Part shown: positions 25,481 through 39,100 of the stretch, in pieces | How positions within the stretch are numbered: position 1 is the first letter of the stretch | Layout of the letters: every line of letters starts with the position of its first letter | The notes under the pieces: generated by a model | Databases searched by the model: none | Told to the model about the DNA's origin: nothing | What the model saw: only the letters and a program-made list of their open reading frames with translations | From: Doris montereyensis | Lineage: Eukaryota; Mollusca; Gastropoda; Nudibranchia; Dorididae | Direction of reading: 5' to 3' | NCBI GenBank assembly: GCA_037039925.1 | Contig: JAXRKP010000138.1 | Span: 215,001 to 279,000, forward strand | Length of the DNA: 64,000 nucleotides | Made by a program: the position numbers and the translations under genes

Positions 25481-26369
25481 CAAGTCACCAGTGTTTACTG
25501 AAATGTCTTAACTTGCACACACTGCAGCAATTTCATAATTAATTGTCAGTTCTTGAACCATTTGTATCAAAGACCAATATCTGATTGATATTGAAAAGTT
25601 TTGTTTTAAAATCTCAAATTAAAGACATTTGTTCTATCAAGATGAGGTACATGTGTACCCTATGCACTTCGATTTCCTTGACTATGATTTATTTATTTAT
25701 TGGTCTTCAAAAAATCTGTAAGTGTAAGTGCGACATTGCCCTATGGAATCTTTGTGGAAATGCAATAAAAAGCAGTGTGTCTTCATTACAAATTCATTGA
25801 TTGTACCATTTTTACTATGAAAAGACATGCCAACCCCAAAACAGGAAAACAAATTTGTAATTTGGTTTCATTGATTTTAAAAATAGATCAGATGGAATTC
25901 TATTGATAAATATTGTGTGATTGACTTTCTTCATAAGTTAGTATCAAACGTCATGTATATTTTTCTGTAAGATCATGGTGTATACAGTGAATGGCGGTTA
26001 AGTCGATGTTCACTGGACCTTTACTAAAAGATCGACTTAAAAGAACAATTGACTTATGTACAATGTGATTTGTGTTTAGTTTTCTCCTTTATTATGGTTG
26101 TGATTTGTCTCGAGTTTCAGGTATTATTAGATACGTTCAAATCGAAGCTTTGCTCTCTTAGTTCAAGCCCAAAACTTTCTACCAAGAGCATGTGAATAGC
26201 ACTAAAGTAATGCTGGAAATTTCATGTGACTTTTAAATCAATACACATGTAGTAGACGCATACATTTTCAGAAAAAGTTGAGGGCCAGATGTCCTAAGAC
26301 AATGCTGCTATATGTCCTTGCATTGATCATGATGTTGAATACTTAATAGGTGATTCTTGTATTGTTGGT

Positions 26370-26404
<35 letters not shown>

Positions 26405-28010
26405 TGTATGGAGTGAGAGAGAGAGGAGGGTGCCATGTTTTTACAATAAGGTCAAGCAATAAAAGTTCACAATGTAATTAGTAGTAAATGTAAAACTGCA
26501 GCGTATTGTATAATTTACGGCAGCATCAGCTGTACAGTGCTAAACATGGTCGACAGACATTGATGGAATGAAATGGCTGTGGGCTTGGAAGCCTAGAGGC
26601 GTAAAGTCTGGCAGACATATCAGTAATCAATCTAGGTGTCTGGCAAGACGTGCGTCTTAAATATGTCATCATTACACAGTTTTATTACCATTACATGTGG
26701 ACATCTGGGGTTAGGTCATTATCATTTTCATGCTTTCACAGGGTCGTTATCATTTTCATGCTTTTGTAAGATGTGAATATGCATGGGCCAGTGGTAGATT
26801 ATGGAGAGGATTGAGAAAGAAAATTGACTTAAGTAATGGCCTTTTTCATTCTTGGTCTGAGCTCCGGACATTGACTTGCAGATTGCTTCATGCAAGTCGA
26901 TGTCAACTTGAGGAAAAATTTTGGTTTTTGGGATAGAGGCCGTGAAAAACATAGACTTAGATGAAAATCGGCTTAAGCAATGAAACTGTCTAAACACATA
27001 AGTCTGCCTGGCGTAATTTTTTAGAAGCAAAAAAAACCAACCCGCCATAAATAATCGAACACTATGTAAAAATACGCCTTTTTAAGAAAAAATGGAAATT
27101 TGTTTAAATCATGAGCTTTTCTACTGGTTCAAGGCCTCCGGTATTTATAGAGACACAAAAGGAACATGCATTTGATCATTTTAAGGACAAATCTCATATC
27201 GTGGACTTACGTATACATCCAGTTTCACCGACAATATATATTTTATTCAAGATAATGGCGTTTTTCACCATGAATGAATGGTCGTAGGAGAATGTACATG
27301 AAATTTTAAGATATCTTCAGTCTCCATGATACTTGCATAAAACAGTTGTCACTGCCAAAAGCAGTCTTCAGGAGTGTCAAGTGCAATTTTCCCAGTTACA
27401 TTTTGATGATTTCAAAGTGATGTCACGATTAATTTAAAATAATAAACTTGCATACAAATTTCCTCTTTGGTTATGCCATTCATATCTATTGTGTTTGCAT
27501 TTATTTATCTTCACTTTACATCATCTATTTTTTGTATAGGTAAGACAATACATTTGTCTGTAACATAGACTGATTCTCCTTTATCATTAGACAAGGATGA
27601 GCTACTGTAAATGAATAATGAGGTTGACCATCAGCTGAAAAATAAATAAATCAAGAGCCAAGTGCTTATGCTGGCTTCAGCAATATGAAGTGAAACAAGT
27701 GGTAATAAAATTACCCCTGTAACTGTAACAGGATGCCGGTCGGTCATAGGCCAAACTTCACTGATAAATCTGTTTTGCATTGCATTAACAATTGAGCAAA
27801 TTGAGGAAAGACAGATAAAACATCTACCTCAAGAACACACCGTCCTGTCAAAACAAACTTTTGAAACTTTTAAGTAGTGTGAGTCGATGACTTGATTCTA
27901 AAATCATGAGGGACTTTGGCTCTAAAACTCATTATGTGACAGTAAGATACAGATGTATACATCACCGTGATGGTAATAAAATGACATAAAATTTTGCTCT
28001 ACATTTTCTT
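25481..28010. other. convergent intergenic interval, AT-rich
   Basis: Nothing with family motifs is seen. There is a (GT)n microsatellite at 26371-26402. The open frames on both strands near 26730-27048 show no domain and no splice logic. Confidence 0.4.
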
Positions 28011-30197
28011 TTTATTGATAGATGAACCTTTCATGAGGAAATGAAATGAAAATATAATATAAAATGGACACCAATAATTTCTTTAATAAAAGCACAAATG
28101 CTTTAAAATAAAATTTAAATTAATATAAAATAATAAAATGAATCACATCAAAATGGCCTCTCATCCCTACTCTTGTATAAAATAATATATAAAATACTCA
28201 TAACAATCATCACATCATATGGAAAATCACATACAAGTCAAAAGAATAGAAAAAATGTATTATGTAAAACAACAGGAGTAAATGTAATGTAGTTGTAATT
28301 ATATATATATATATATATATAAGTTTAACTCTCCAGTACAATTTTCTTTCTTTCTTTCTTTCTTTAAAACAAGAAAATGTTGGATAATGGGGATTGTTGA
28401 AATTCAGTTAATGAAAAGTTAATGACACCTTAATAAAATGACAGCATTATCACATGCATGTTTCAGGAAGCTTTCTACAGCTTTAGATTTAGAAGTCGGT
28501 AAACAAAAGAACAGCCAGGTAAGGATAAACAATAGGGAATCTGCATGTTACAAGTACAACTACCTTTAAACATAAATTGTAAAACGAACAACAAAAAACC
28601 CCAACAAAACATGGTTAGAAATGAATTAAACTTTGCCAGTTCATGAAGCGGAATGAAAATTAGTCAGTTTAGTCCTAAGCACCTTCAGGTGAAGAATGCT
28701 TTAAACTGATGCATACCGTACACTAATATAATAATAGAGATTATAATAAGTTAGCATGACAACAATGGCACAACATATCTGTTGAATCCAGCGAATCAAA
28801 CAAATCCTCTGGAACTGGATGTAAATGGCCAACACAATACTATATATATATATATATATTAATATATGGTGATAGGATTGCACAATGTGAAATTCTTGAT
28901 ATATTGCGGATAATGAACAAATGTATGATTCACTTCCTCAAACTCTACATTGGTGAAAATGCCAACTTAACATGATACATAAAGTAGGATTAAATAGTAT
29001 ACAAAACAAAGTAGAAGGTGATCATGTTATGGGAAAGGAAAGACTAATGAATGCTGCCTGTAGTTAACTATCAGTTTACAATGAAATGAAAAGATCAAGA
29101 TCTTTATCCTTTACACTTTGATTGCTAAGTTGTTATACAGAAATTAATGCTTATGGTTGAAAAATTATAAAAGTGTAAACATGAGTTACGTCTAGATCCA
29201 TGCAGATGTAACGAGAGAAAAATGAAATAGCATTCAAGAGGAAATCACTCCAGAAATCATATGCAGTCATCCTAGTGAAATAGTGCCATTTTTTTTCTTG
29301 GTGATATTTAATATTTTACACAATATGTCAAATGTAGCAATCAAAGTGTTCAAGAAGTTAATACAACCCTCTTATAATAATTAAGAACTTAAAAGAATAA
29401 AATAAGGAAAAAGGAAAGTGAGCTTCACGTAGGTCATACTATGAATCAAGACCTTGATTACAACTACAATTGAAATGAAAGTGAACATTATTGTCTGTTA
29501 AGTATGAAAAAAACAAATGAAAAAAGAGAGGTATGCCTTATCTAGATTTTTCTTGTGAACGGCATGGTAATAAATGATATTAAATCACTGAGTCTGAACA
29601 TTTTCAAGACTTACAATTTCAATTTGAAAGGACAGACGTGAAGGGGAAAAAAATCAATTAAGTTTGATCAACAATCAATGGAAAGATCATCAAAAAGTTA
29701 AAATTTTATACTGAAAGAAACAATAAGAAGAGATATAACAAAGGAAGATATAAAAAATTGAAGTCGTATAGAAGACAAGCATTTACTCACCGGAAAGAGA
29801 AAGGCTATATCACTACCACACTAAATAAAAGAGTATAAAACCACAAACATATTTCCTCCTTGATTTAAATGTAAACATTCTGTGCTCTGTTTACAAAATG
29901 AGAAAGGAAAGTTCAGGTGAAGCTATGGTCATTCATACATCTTTTCTTTGCTCCATACAAAAAAAGCGAACAAATAAAAGCAAAAGCAAAAAAAAAGTAT
30001 TCTCATTGGAGGTTTTTATGATTGAAATTCATATCACTCTAATAAATTACAATACTCATATGATTCTATGGTTAAAAAAGATTTCCAAAAAAAATTACAT
30101 GAAGTATATGAAAATGACATAATGAATTAAAATAATGAAAAAGACCAAATGAAATTTGCCTTTTGTGTTTGACATACGTAAAAATAAAAAAATGCCT
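28011..30197 (-). other. probable macroH2A 3' UTR with candidate poly(A) signal
   Basis: The region below the macroH2A stop is AT-rich with no coding segment. The first minus-strand AATAAA met going down from the stop is at 28016-28011, which would give a UTR of about 2.2 kb. AT microsatellites lie at 28298-28321 and 28841-28860, and a TTTC repeat at 28347-28366. The UTR extent is inference. Confidence 0.35.
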
Positions 30198-33100
30198 TCA
30201 TCCATCCAGGCGTGCCAGCTCTGTGGTGTAAACAGTGACACTCTCAGGGTCATAGAGCACAAAGAAAACCTGTTTCAGAGATGATGTCTTGGTAGAAGCG
30301 AAATAATCTCGGATAGATCTTAGGATGATCTGAGCGGCTGTTTGCTTGGGAAACCCAGCGCTAGAAGAAACAAATAACAATGAAAAGAAAAATGACTTTT
30401 ATATCTCTTTTTGCGTACAAGTACAATCGGCCAATATAGAAATACTCTTCAGTGTAATTTGCTCCTTAGGCAAGCATGAAGACTCTTCTTAAGCTCTCTA
30501 TAAGAGCTTGCCAGTAGCTACCAAGTGCTTTGTTGTTTCATATGCCTATCCATAGATTCATTAGTCTTGTGGTAAAGCTGTCAGACTTTGAAAGTGAGAT
30601 CTGAGTTTCAATCTTGACCCTGTTTGTTGCTGTGTTCCTTGGGAAAGAAACTTTACATACAGAGTAAAACCTGTGACAGTATAACACTCTGGCCAGGAGG
30701 TGATGTATAATCGACTGTTCGAGTCAGGGTGTCCAGCAAAAAAATAAACTAAAAATTTCCTACCTCAAGAGAAAAATCCACCTAGGAAATGAAATACTCC
30801 CCCGGACGCCAGAAACGGAGAATAGTATAAATATTTCCAATTTCAATGCATTATTATAAATTGTTAATTCACTTTGAATTAATAATATTTCAGTATTTTT
30901 CTACATTTCTGAAAAGAAAAGAAAAAGTCTGATAGCTGATAGTAGTGATAGATCTACCCCCATCATTTCACAAAACACGCAAACCATTCAAAAATGAAAA
31001 AAGTAAAAAAATAAATCAAACATAAGAGTGACAATATCATGCACGCACAAATGCATACTTAGTCTACCGAAAAAAAAAAAGAGGTTTGGAGGGCTTTTTC
31101 TAGAACTTGAACTTTGCCAATTGTAAATCTTCCTCTGTTCTACTTTAAACCACCCCCCCTCCCCCCACAGCCTCTCTTTCTTTCTCAGGATCAAAAACTT
31201 AAAACTAGATCTAGGGTTTTTTATTGACTGCAACGTAAAACATCTACCCACCCCCTCCCCTAGTAAAAATATCCATTAGGTTGGCAACCGCCCCACCCAC
31301 TCTTATTTTCTTCTTCAATAAAACCGGAATCTAGATCTAGATCTAGTATAGTGACTAATAGTACATGATTGCCTTCTTCCCAGTTCTACTCTTTCCCATC
31401 CATGTCTACACTGTAGTGGAAGACACACTTGTTACTTCTCCTTCTCTTCCAATACCGTATGTCAGTCGCCTCTTGTTTTGACATCATATGTTTTCACATG
31501 GACTTTCTTCACCTTGTCCCCGGCTTCCCCACCTCTATTCAGCTATCAGGTCGTGTGTGCATACCCACCTCTATTCAGCTACCAGGTCGTGTGTGCATAC
31601 CCACCTCTATTCAGCTACCAGGTCGTGTGTGCATACCCACCTCTATTCAGCTACCAGGTCGTGTGTGCATACCCACCTCTATTCAGCTACCAGGTCGTGT
31701 GTGCATACCCACCTCTATTCAGCTACCAGGTCGTGTGTGCATACCCACCTCTATTCAGCTATCAGGTCGTGTGTGCATACCCACCTCTATTCAGCTATCA
31801 GGCTGTGTGTGCATACCCACCTCTATTCAGCTATCAGGCTGTGTGTGCATACCCATCTCTATTCAGCTATCAGGTCGTGTGTGCATACCCACCTCTATTC
31901 AGCTATCAGGTCGTGTGTGCATACCCAACTCTATTCAGCTATCAGGTCGTGTGTGCATACCCACCTCTATTCTGCTATCAGGTCGTGTGTGCATACCCAA
32001 CTCTATTCAGCTATCAGGTCGTGTGTGCATACCCACCTCTATTCAGCTATCAGGTCGTGTGTGCATACCCACCTCTATTTAGCTATCAGGCTGTGTGTGC
32101 ATACCCACCTCTATTCAGCTACCAGGTCGTGTGTGCATACCCACCTCTATTCAGCTACCAGGTCGTGTGTGCATACCCACCTCTATTCAGCTACCAGGCT
32201 GTGTGTGCATGATATCCTTCGATCATCCAACCTCCTCTATTCTTACTAAACACTTGCATTTGCCTTTCGGCCATCCGTAAACTCCCGACTCTCCATAGAT
32301 ACTCTCTCTCTCTAATACTAATACACACATGTGTGATTGGTCGCATTAAACACACACAAACATTCTCTGTCTACCATTCTTACACACATTGTGCGATCGG
32401 ACTTAAAATATGCACATTGCCCTCTGTCTCTCTCTCTTTGACACGAACCATACACGTGCGCAATCAACTTTTTAACACACATGACATTCTTAATCTCTCC
32501 AGAGCAAAAGTCAAAAGGAAGAAAGGAGGCTAGGCGAAGATACGCAGTTCATGGTATTGGTATAGACTAAAGAAAGTATTGAAAACTATGTGTTGAAATC
32601 CGAGACTAATTCCCGGGGAAAACTTTACAATTTTAAAGAAGGGATCGGAATCGTTTAGTTTCAACATGAAAGAATCACCAGACAGCAAAGCATTAATAAC
32701 TGGAAATGGATGACAAAATGATGATTCATCGTCCACAAAATTACTCGCATTTTCCTATTTCACGCTGGCGATAATTGTTCATGTCTACTTGATTTCCTGA
32801 TTTTCTCTCATGTTCGTCCTCAATATATTATTTCCCCCGATATTTTCTCGACTGGGAAACATTTTTTCCATTTTCAAGGATTTTTACTACCTGAGCCCAT
32901 TTCCTACTTGTTTTCCTACCCAAGACATCAATTTCTGACCATTTCCGACCTGAGTATGAAAAATCCGACATATTTCCGACTTTGCTGGACACCCTGTCCA
33001 GTTCATGCTACCAAAAGCAAGACAGGCTTTGGCTCTATGGGCTGTAACGGTCGTGAAGGAACTTTTGTATCCTAAGGCTCTCAATTTTGCCTGGCCGTCT

Positions 33101-36100
33101 TTGAACACATCTCAGAAGATTGCCATTTCAAGTATGAGCTTTAGCTTTAAACAACTTTAATCGGAATTTTGTCAGTTGGTGAAGACAAACCTCCTTTAGA
33201 AATGAAAGGGCAAACGCAGCTAGAAAGTTTTTGAACATGTACATCTTTGTTAATCGCTACAAATGGATGTACGACATGAATAAAAAACAAACCCATTACT
33301 TAATTGATGGAAGCCTCTTCTTAAATCAAATATCCTGTGGAGAAAATGAACTCTTGGTAAGGATATTTAAAAAAAACACTTTTTATAGTATCGTTAGAAA
33401 ATCAAAAATAAACTGAGATGACTTGTGAAGATCTTTTTCTTCGTCTTTTTCCGATTCTTTGACTCGTTAACGGAGTAACGTAATGAAGGTTTAGACCCAT
33501 TTGTAAGTTGCAGGTCAGATATGAGGAAAAAAACGTGTAGATTACATTTCTGAGCCTAAGGACGATGAATTTGATGGAAATTTCATGAAAGTGACCATAT
33601 GGAGAAAATTCTTAATTCCAGTTTCATAATTTTTATAAATTAAAATAAAATTGTTGAACAGAAATGAACAGTTTTGTGAACAAATTAATGATAATACCTG
33701 AAATACCTTTCTTTTTGAAAAGTCCAAAACACCCGTAATTTTTCAGTAATTTTGAGTCAAAAACAAGCTAATCCTTTAATCAGTTCATTTTCATTGCTTC
33801 CCTGCAATAAGCTCTGTTAGTAGTGTTACTGCTGGCTTACTGTCAGTTGTCTATTGATGGCATAACCAGACTATTCAAACTATGCTCATGTGCTTTGCCA
33901 GTTTGCCATTTTCCATGTAGGACCATTGTAATTGATGAAACAAAAATTAATATCACTATCATCACCAGTTTCATTATCATCACCACTCTTTTGAACATTA
34001 TTCATTGCAATGACTAAATTTACACGTATTAGAATGTTAATTCTTTGCTGTTATGTTATACATGTTTTGATCTTGTGATGCTTAAATGTGTGTAAGTTGT
34101 TTGTGTGTGAAGAATATTTTATTTATAGTAAAAATGTGTTGATTTCATATTATGATATTGAAGGTATTGTAACATCATTACAATGTGCCACTTTTTGACA
34201 ATAAAGTTTTATCTTATCTTACACACATAGCAGATATACAATGTGTGGGTAATTTTAAAAATCTTTTAACACATATTGCGACATGAGTGATACTAAAGAT
34301 AATGAAGTCAACTATTATTATTATGTACTAGCATCCCCATTAAATTGTGATTTTCTAAGAGATGAACTGATGAGAACTAATGAATAAACTCAACGGTCAA
34401 GTTATTGTCAGCTTTGCCTTTCACTAAAATTTGATTCCTCTTGAGTACAAATTAATTTTGTGTACTTGCTTACTTTTGAAACTCTAAATAGTATTTCATG
34501 TGAAAATTTTCCCAAAACAACTGACATTAATTGTGTGTTGAAAGAAAAATTGCATTTTACAGCCAATGGGAACACAGACAGCAAACAAAACTTTGACTGG
34601 ACTCCAAAAACAATCTTTAAAAACGAAAAAAGGAGAGAGAAATAAAAAAGAGTAAAAATCACAAAGCTATCTGATATTTTCTCACTCACTTTCCACTACT
34701 GATGGATGGTAATGCAATGCTTTTAAGCAGCTTCTCATCAGCCACTCTGAGGACATTTTTTACAGCTTTGTCCAGATTTCGCTGCGCATTTGTCTCACTC
34801 AGGTTGGGCTGTTAACGTGTATCACAAATTTGGCAGGAAAGTTGTGACCTGGGCAGATGGCAGCTGAAACAAGTATTAACAGACATGCCGTGAATATAAC
34901 AAGAAAAGAAATCAACAAATTTTTTTTTTTTGGAATAGGGGGACAGGATAAGGGATTAGTGATTTGATATTTAAACTTTGGGATTTTTAAAAATTAACTT
35001 TTTAATGACTATCTGGTTTTTTTTTTAAAAGAAAAGAAAAATCTTAACAATTTTGTTGTCACGGCTGTAATTTAAGTTACTTCAAGGGGGAGAGAAGTAA
35101 ACTGAAATGCTATCCCTTGTTACCACATGTCACCTGCATTGATGTCAACCTTCAAATGATCTTGCAATGACAGGTGATCGTAACTTATTCCAAAAGAGAT
35201 CTATACATCTAAAAGAGCCGAGGACTAAATATGGCGTAGATCATACAAAGACTTGGATGGCCCAAAGAATAATTCCTGGAAACGGAAAAACAATGTAAAA
35301 TGTGGGCTTCCTTCATACAAAATTGTCTTATACCAAGCAATCTCAATATCTTTCTCTCAATAGCAATGTCTTTCATGATTCATTAAATACCAATGCCTGT
35401 CACTCAATACCAATGCCTTTCGCTCACTACCAATGTTCATGCGATACCAAGCCCTAAATAAAAACTACAAAAACAAATTTAAAAAAATACTAGGTAAGTG
35501 GCAGGTAAGTAGCACATTTTTCTTCTTCAAGAAAGAAAGATTAAAAAGAAACTGCAATTCTTTATCAAACAACACTCCCCTCCCAGCCTTCTGCTATCAC
35601 AGGAGAAAGCTAACTTTATGCGAATAAAATCAATTGTTTTTCAATACAAAAGCGAAAGAAGAAAAAGATTTACCTCCTGCATTGGCAATACTGCCTTGAT
35701 CCCTCCGTAACTTATCTACTTCTTGTGTTAACTCTTTGCCTCCAGCTTTCTGAATCGCTGAGCCTGCAAGAACAATCATCTCTTAAAGTTATAATCAAAT
35801 GTAAAGACAAGAAAAGATTGGGAAACTATGACCAGGAATAAACAAGACTATTCTTTTTAATTTAAAAATTCTCATTCAATCTATTTCAGAGATCTGTTAT
35901 CAGATCTTTGAGCACTAAAAAGACACTTCACACTCAAGTCAAAAAAAAAAATCAACATGTCAGTATTGAACAATCTGTGTCCAGTTATATAATTTCCGTC
36001 TATAATGCAATCAAGTCAACCTGAGAAAAAGAGCAAAACCAATAATATACAAATTTCATACAGGAATTAAATGAGATCAAGGTGACAAGAGGTAGCGTGG

Positions 36101-39100
36101 CAACATACCAACTTGTCCTCCGAAGGAATATGACAAATCGCTTGGGTGGACAATTGCGTCAGCATTTACTTTGACAAGATCACCTTGCATAACAGTTAGC
36201 TAGATGGTGAAAGACAGAAAAGGAAAACATGTCAATGTCAGGGTTTGTATGTATGACCTGTCATTAGTTCTAGTAATAACTAGGTCTAATTGAACAGAAA
36301 TCATTTTTATTGCAAGATTTGTATTCATATTTTATATTTTCAAAGTGAGACTAATAAAACACAATAGACTTTTTTAAATTGAGCACATTGCTTTACCTTC
36401 TGTCCCTGGGCCAGCTTCTTCTCTGATAATGTCAAGAATCCACCCGAGGGATTAGGAATGGAGTCTGCCTAGAAAAAAAAATCATTATTTGAAATTTAAA
36501 AAACTGCCATATGCGGTGGTCTGAAGGTGAGTTAAGAAGAAACAGCAAGATGAATGCTAAGTGAAAGAATGAAAGGAAAGAAGGATCTACCAGTACCATC
36601 AGCGCACTGTTAAAACAAGAAATGACAACAACAACAAAACAGCAAATCTTAGACAGACAATATCATCCCTTTTATTTTTTTGTTTTGCTAATCATAAATG
36701 TTTTTTGTATTTAAAAGTATATATCCTCAGGTGCAATTTCAAGGGTTTTGTTTGTTTGTTTCTCTAAAATTACCCTGTTCACCATATGCAGTGATCTTAG
36801 GATGAATCCGAGGTCACAGCAAGATAAGAGATGTGTGAAAGAGTGAAAGGAGAGAAGTAGGACCTCCCAATAGCGCATGCCAACTGCCAACAATTATGAC
36901 GGGTGTCAATGAATTTCTGGGAGGAAAACAATGCTGCCTTTAAAGCCGTTACCAAATGTGTCATGAGATCAAAGTATGGTGATATTCTATATCTATTAGA
37001 TCAAATTCTACATCTATTAGGTCAAATTCTACATCTATTAGGTCAAATCCTACTTCTATTAAATCAAATTCTATATTGATTATTTTTTATTATATAATAC
37101 TTAAGAACTGACATTCACCAATTTCTTTGCGTTTGGTAACAGTATAAAATGACTGTTACAGTTAATTTCCAGTAATAGTGTTTAATTTCTATTACAGTTA
37201 CAAAGTGTAACTACAAATGTACATTTATCAGCCTTGAAAAATGTAAGTGTGTGTAATGTCATCTAATGTGCCTTTAACAATTTTTAATAACAGACAACAG
37301 TTCAATATTGTTAAAAATAAATGACAATATCAAATCAATGCTATAACATCAAAAATATCAGAAAGGGTCACAACGAACCAAAAAATAAATCACCCCCTCC
37401 CCCAAATTGAAAAATCCATTAACACAGCGTACAAAACTCGCCCCTCTTAGTTGGCTGACGCGGTGCTCCTGAGTCATGCTGACCAATGTCAGCAAGGGCT
37501 GCCAGGTAGCATTCACTACTTGCTAGCTTTGCAGTGCTTAACGGTAATTTACAGGTCCAATTAGTCAGCTATTATCTGGCTAAGATAGCCATCGACAGCA
37601 AATGTGACTGATGAAATAAAATGATCAAGAAGTGTTTGGTTTCCACACAATCAAGACCTCAATTAGGTCCATCATTTCAGTACAATAATAGACATAGGGT
37701 ATTAAGTAAAACGCTTTAACACAAAACCTACACAGGTGAATGCCATCATACTTTTATGAAACAAGGACAATACATACAGGTATATGCTTTCAAAAAGACA
37801 TTTTTGCGGTCATCATTATGAACAGAACAATATCGATTTTTGTAGTACTCCAATAATGAGACTAGCAGGAACAAACAATATTATTGTAGGAGTAACTATT
37901 AAAACTTAAGGAAATAAGATATGTATCACTATGTACATTTAATGATACTTGCAGGTAGATCTGTATGCATGCACCAGGAGGCTGTTTTCTTGTATTTGTG
38001 TATTCATTATGAATTTCATTCTGATTTGTGAGTTTATAATGCCTCATGCTCATCTCTTTATCCTTGCAATTGACTGGTGACAGCTTTCCGTTCCCTGTTC
38101 ATCGAGCAACTGAAGTCCAAATTTGTACTGTTGTATATGCAATGTTGCTCTAAAATATGCTGTTTTGGGATTATTTTGTTTGGAAAGCTTTGTTTATACA
38201 TGCTCATGTATGTGTCTATATCCTGTTGAATGTCATTAATTGAATTTTCATTCATTGTCTTTGTATGTGAGATTGTTTTGTGGACTTTACTAAATGCTTT
38301 GTTGATATTGTTCAAAACTAATGCTATCCTGTGTGCTTCATTAATAATAACTATTGGGCAATGTGTACATGCAATTGTCTGTGTGATTATTGTTTGCATA
38401 AGGTCTGCATAAACCTTTTCTTGTAAGTATTTGTGACAGTGGTTGCCAATAAAAGATTCACTGTGGTATGCCTGTGGTGTGATTCTGTGTTTAGTAAGAA
38501 AGGATGATGCAATGGGACCCCCGTAAGTGTGAGTTTTTTATGTGTTATTTGTGATAATTTATGCTCTGAGAATTCATGATTCTCTAAGGTGTGATCCATG
38601 CTAGATTTAGTCAGTAAAAATCAATTGGATAAAGGAAAATTGGTTAAAAATGATTTAGACTCAAGAGAAACGCATTGCATGCGTATTTAACTCAGGCAAA
38701 AAAGGAAGCGAGTGGAGGAAGTACGTTATAACTTGCAGTGGTTTATGACTGCAAATTATTTTTTTCTACAGAATGAAGTGTGATAACCAATCTTTAAAAT
38801 AAACTCATTTTTGTTAACTATGTCGGCATAGTTTTTTTAGCAATTAGATTAAAAACATGCTTTTATCAGTCAAGTCAAAAATCTAAGAGAAATGATACTT
38901 TCACAGAGGACAGACAAGATGTTGACGCTATGCTAGAAACAAAGACTGAGACAATCGGTGTGAGAGAAGCGTTGTTATAGCGAGATAAAATGGTACAATT
39001 TTTTATAAAAATCTCAACAGGCGATAAGCTACCCGGGAATCCAGCTAACCGTGTTTAATTAATGAGTTTTGCTGGCCACGACTAAGAGGAGCGAATTGCT

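Noticed and set aside
26728..27048. 106-codon minus-strand ORF
   Set aside because: No domain, an overlapping plus-strand frame is equally open, and nothing connects it to a transcript.
31429..32280. Three overlapping open frames of 217-253 codons
   Set aside because: They are the three readings of a 36-base tandem repeat; no domain, no splice sites, and each frame is equally open.
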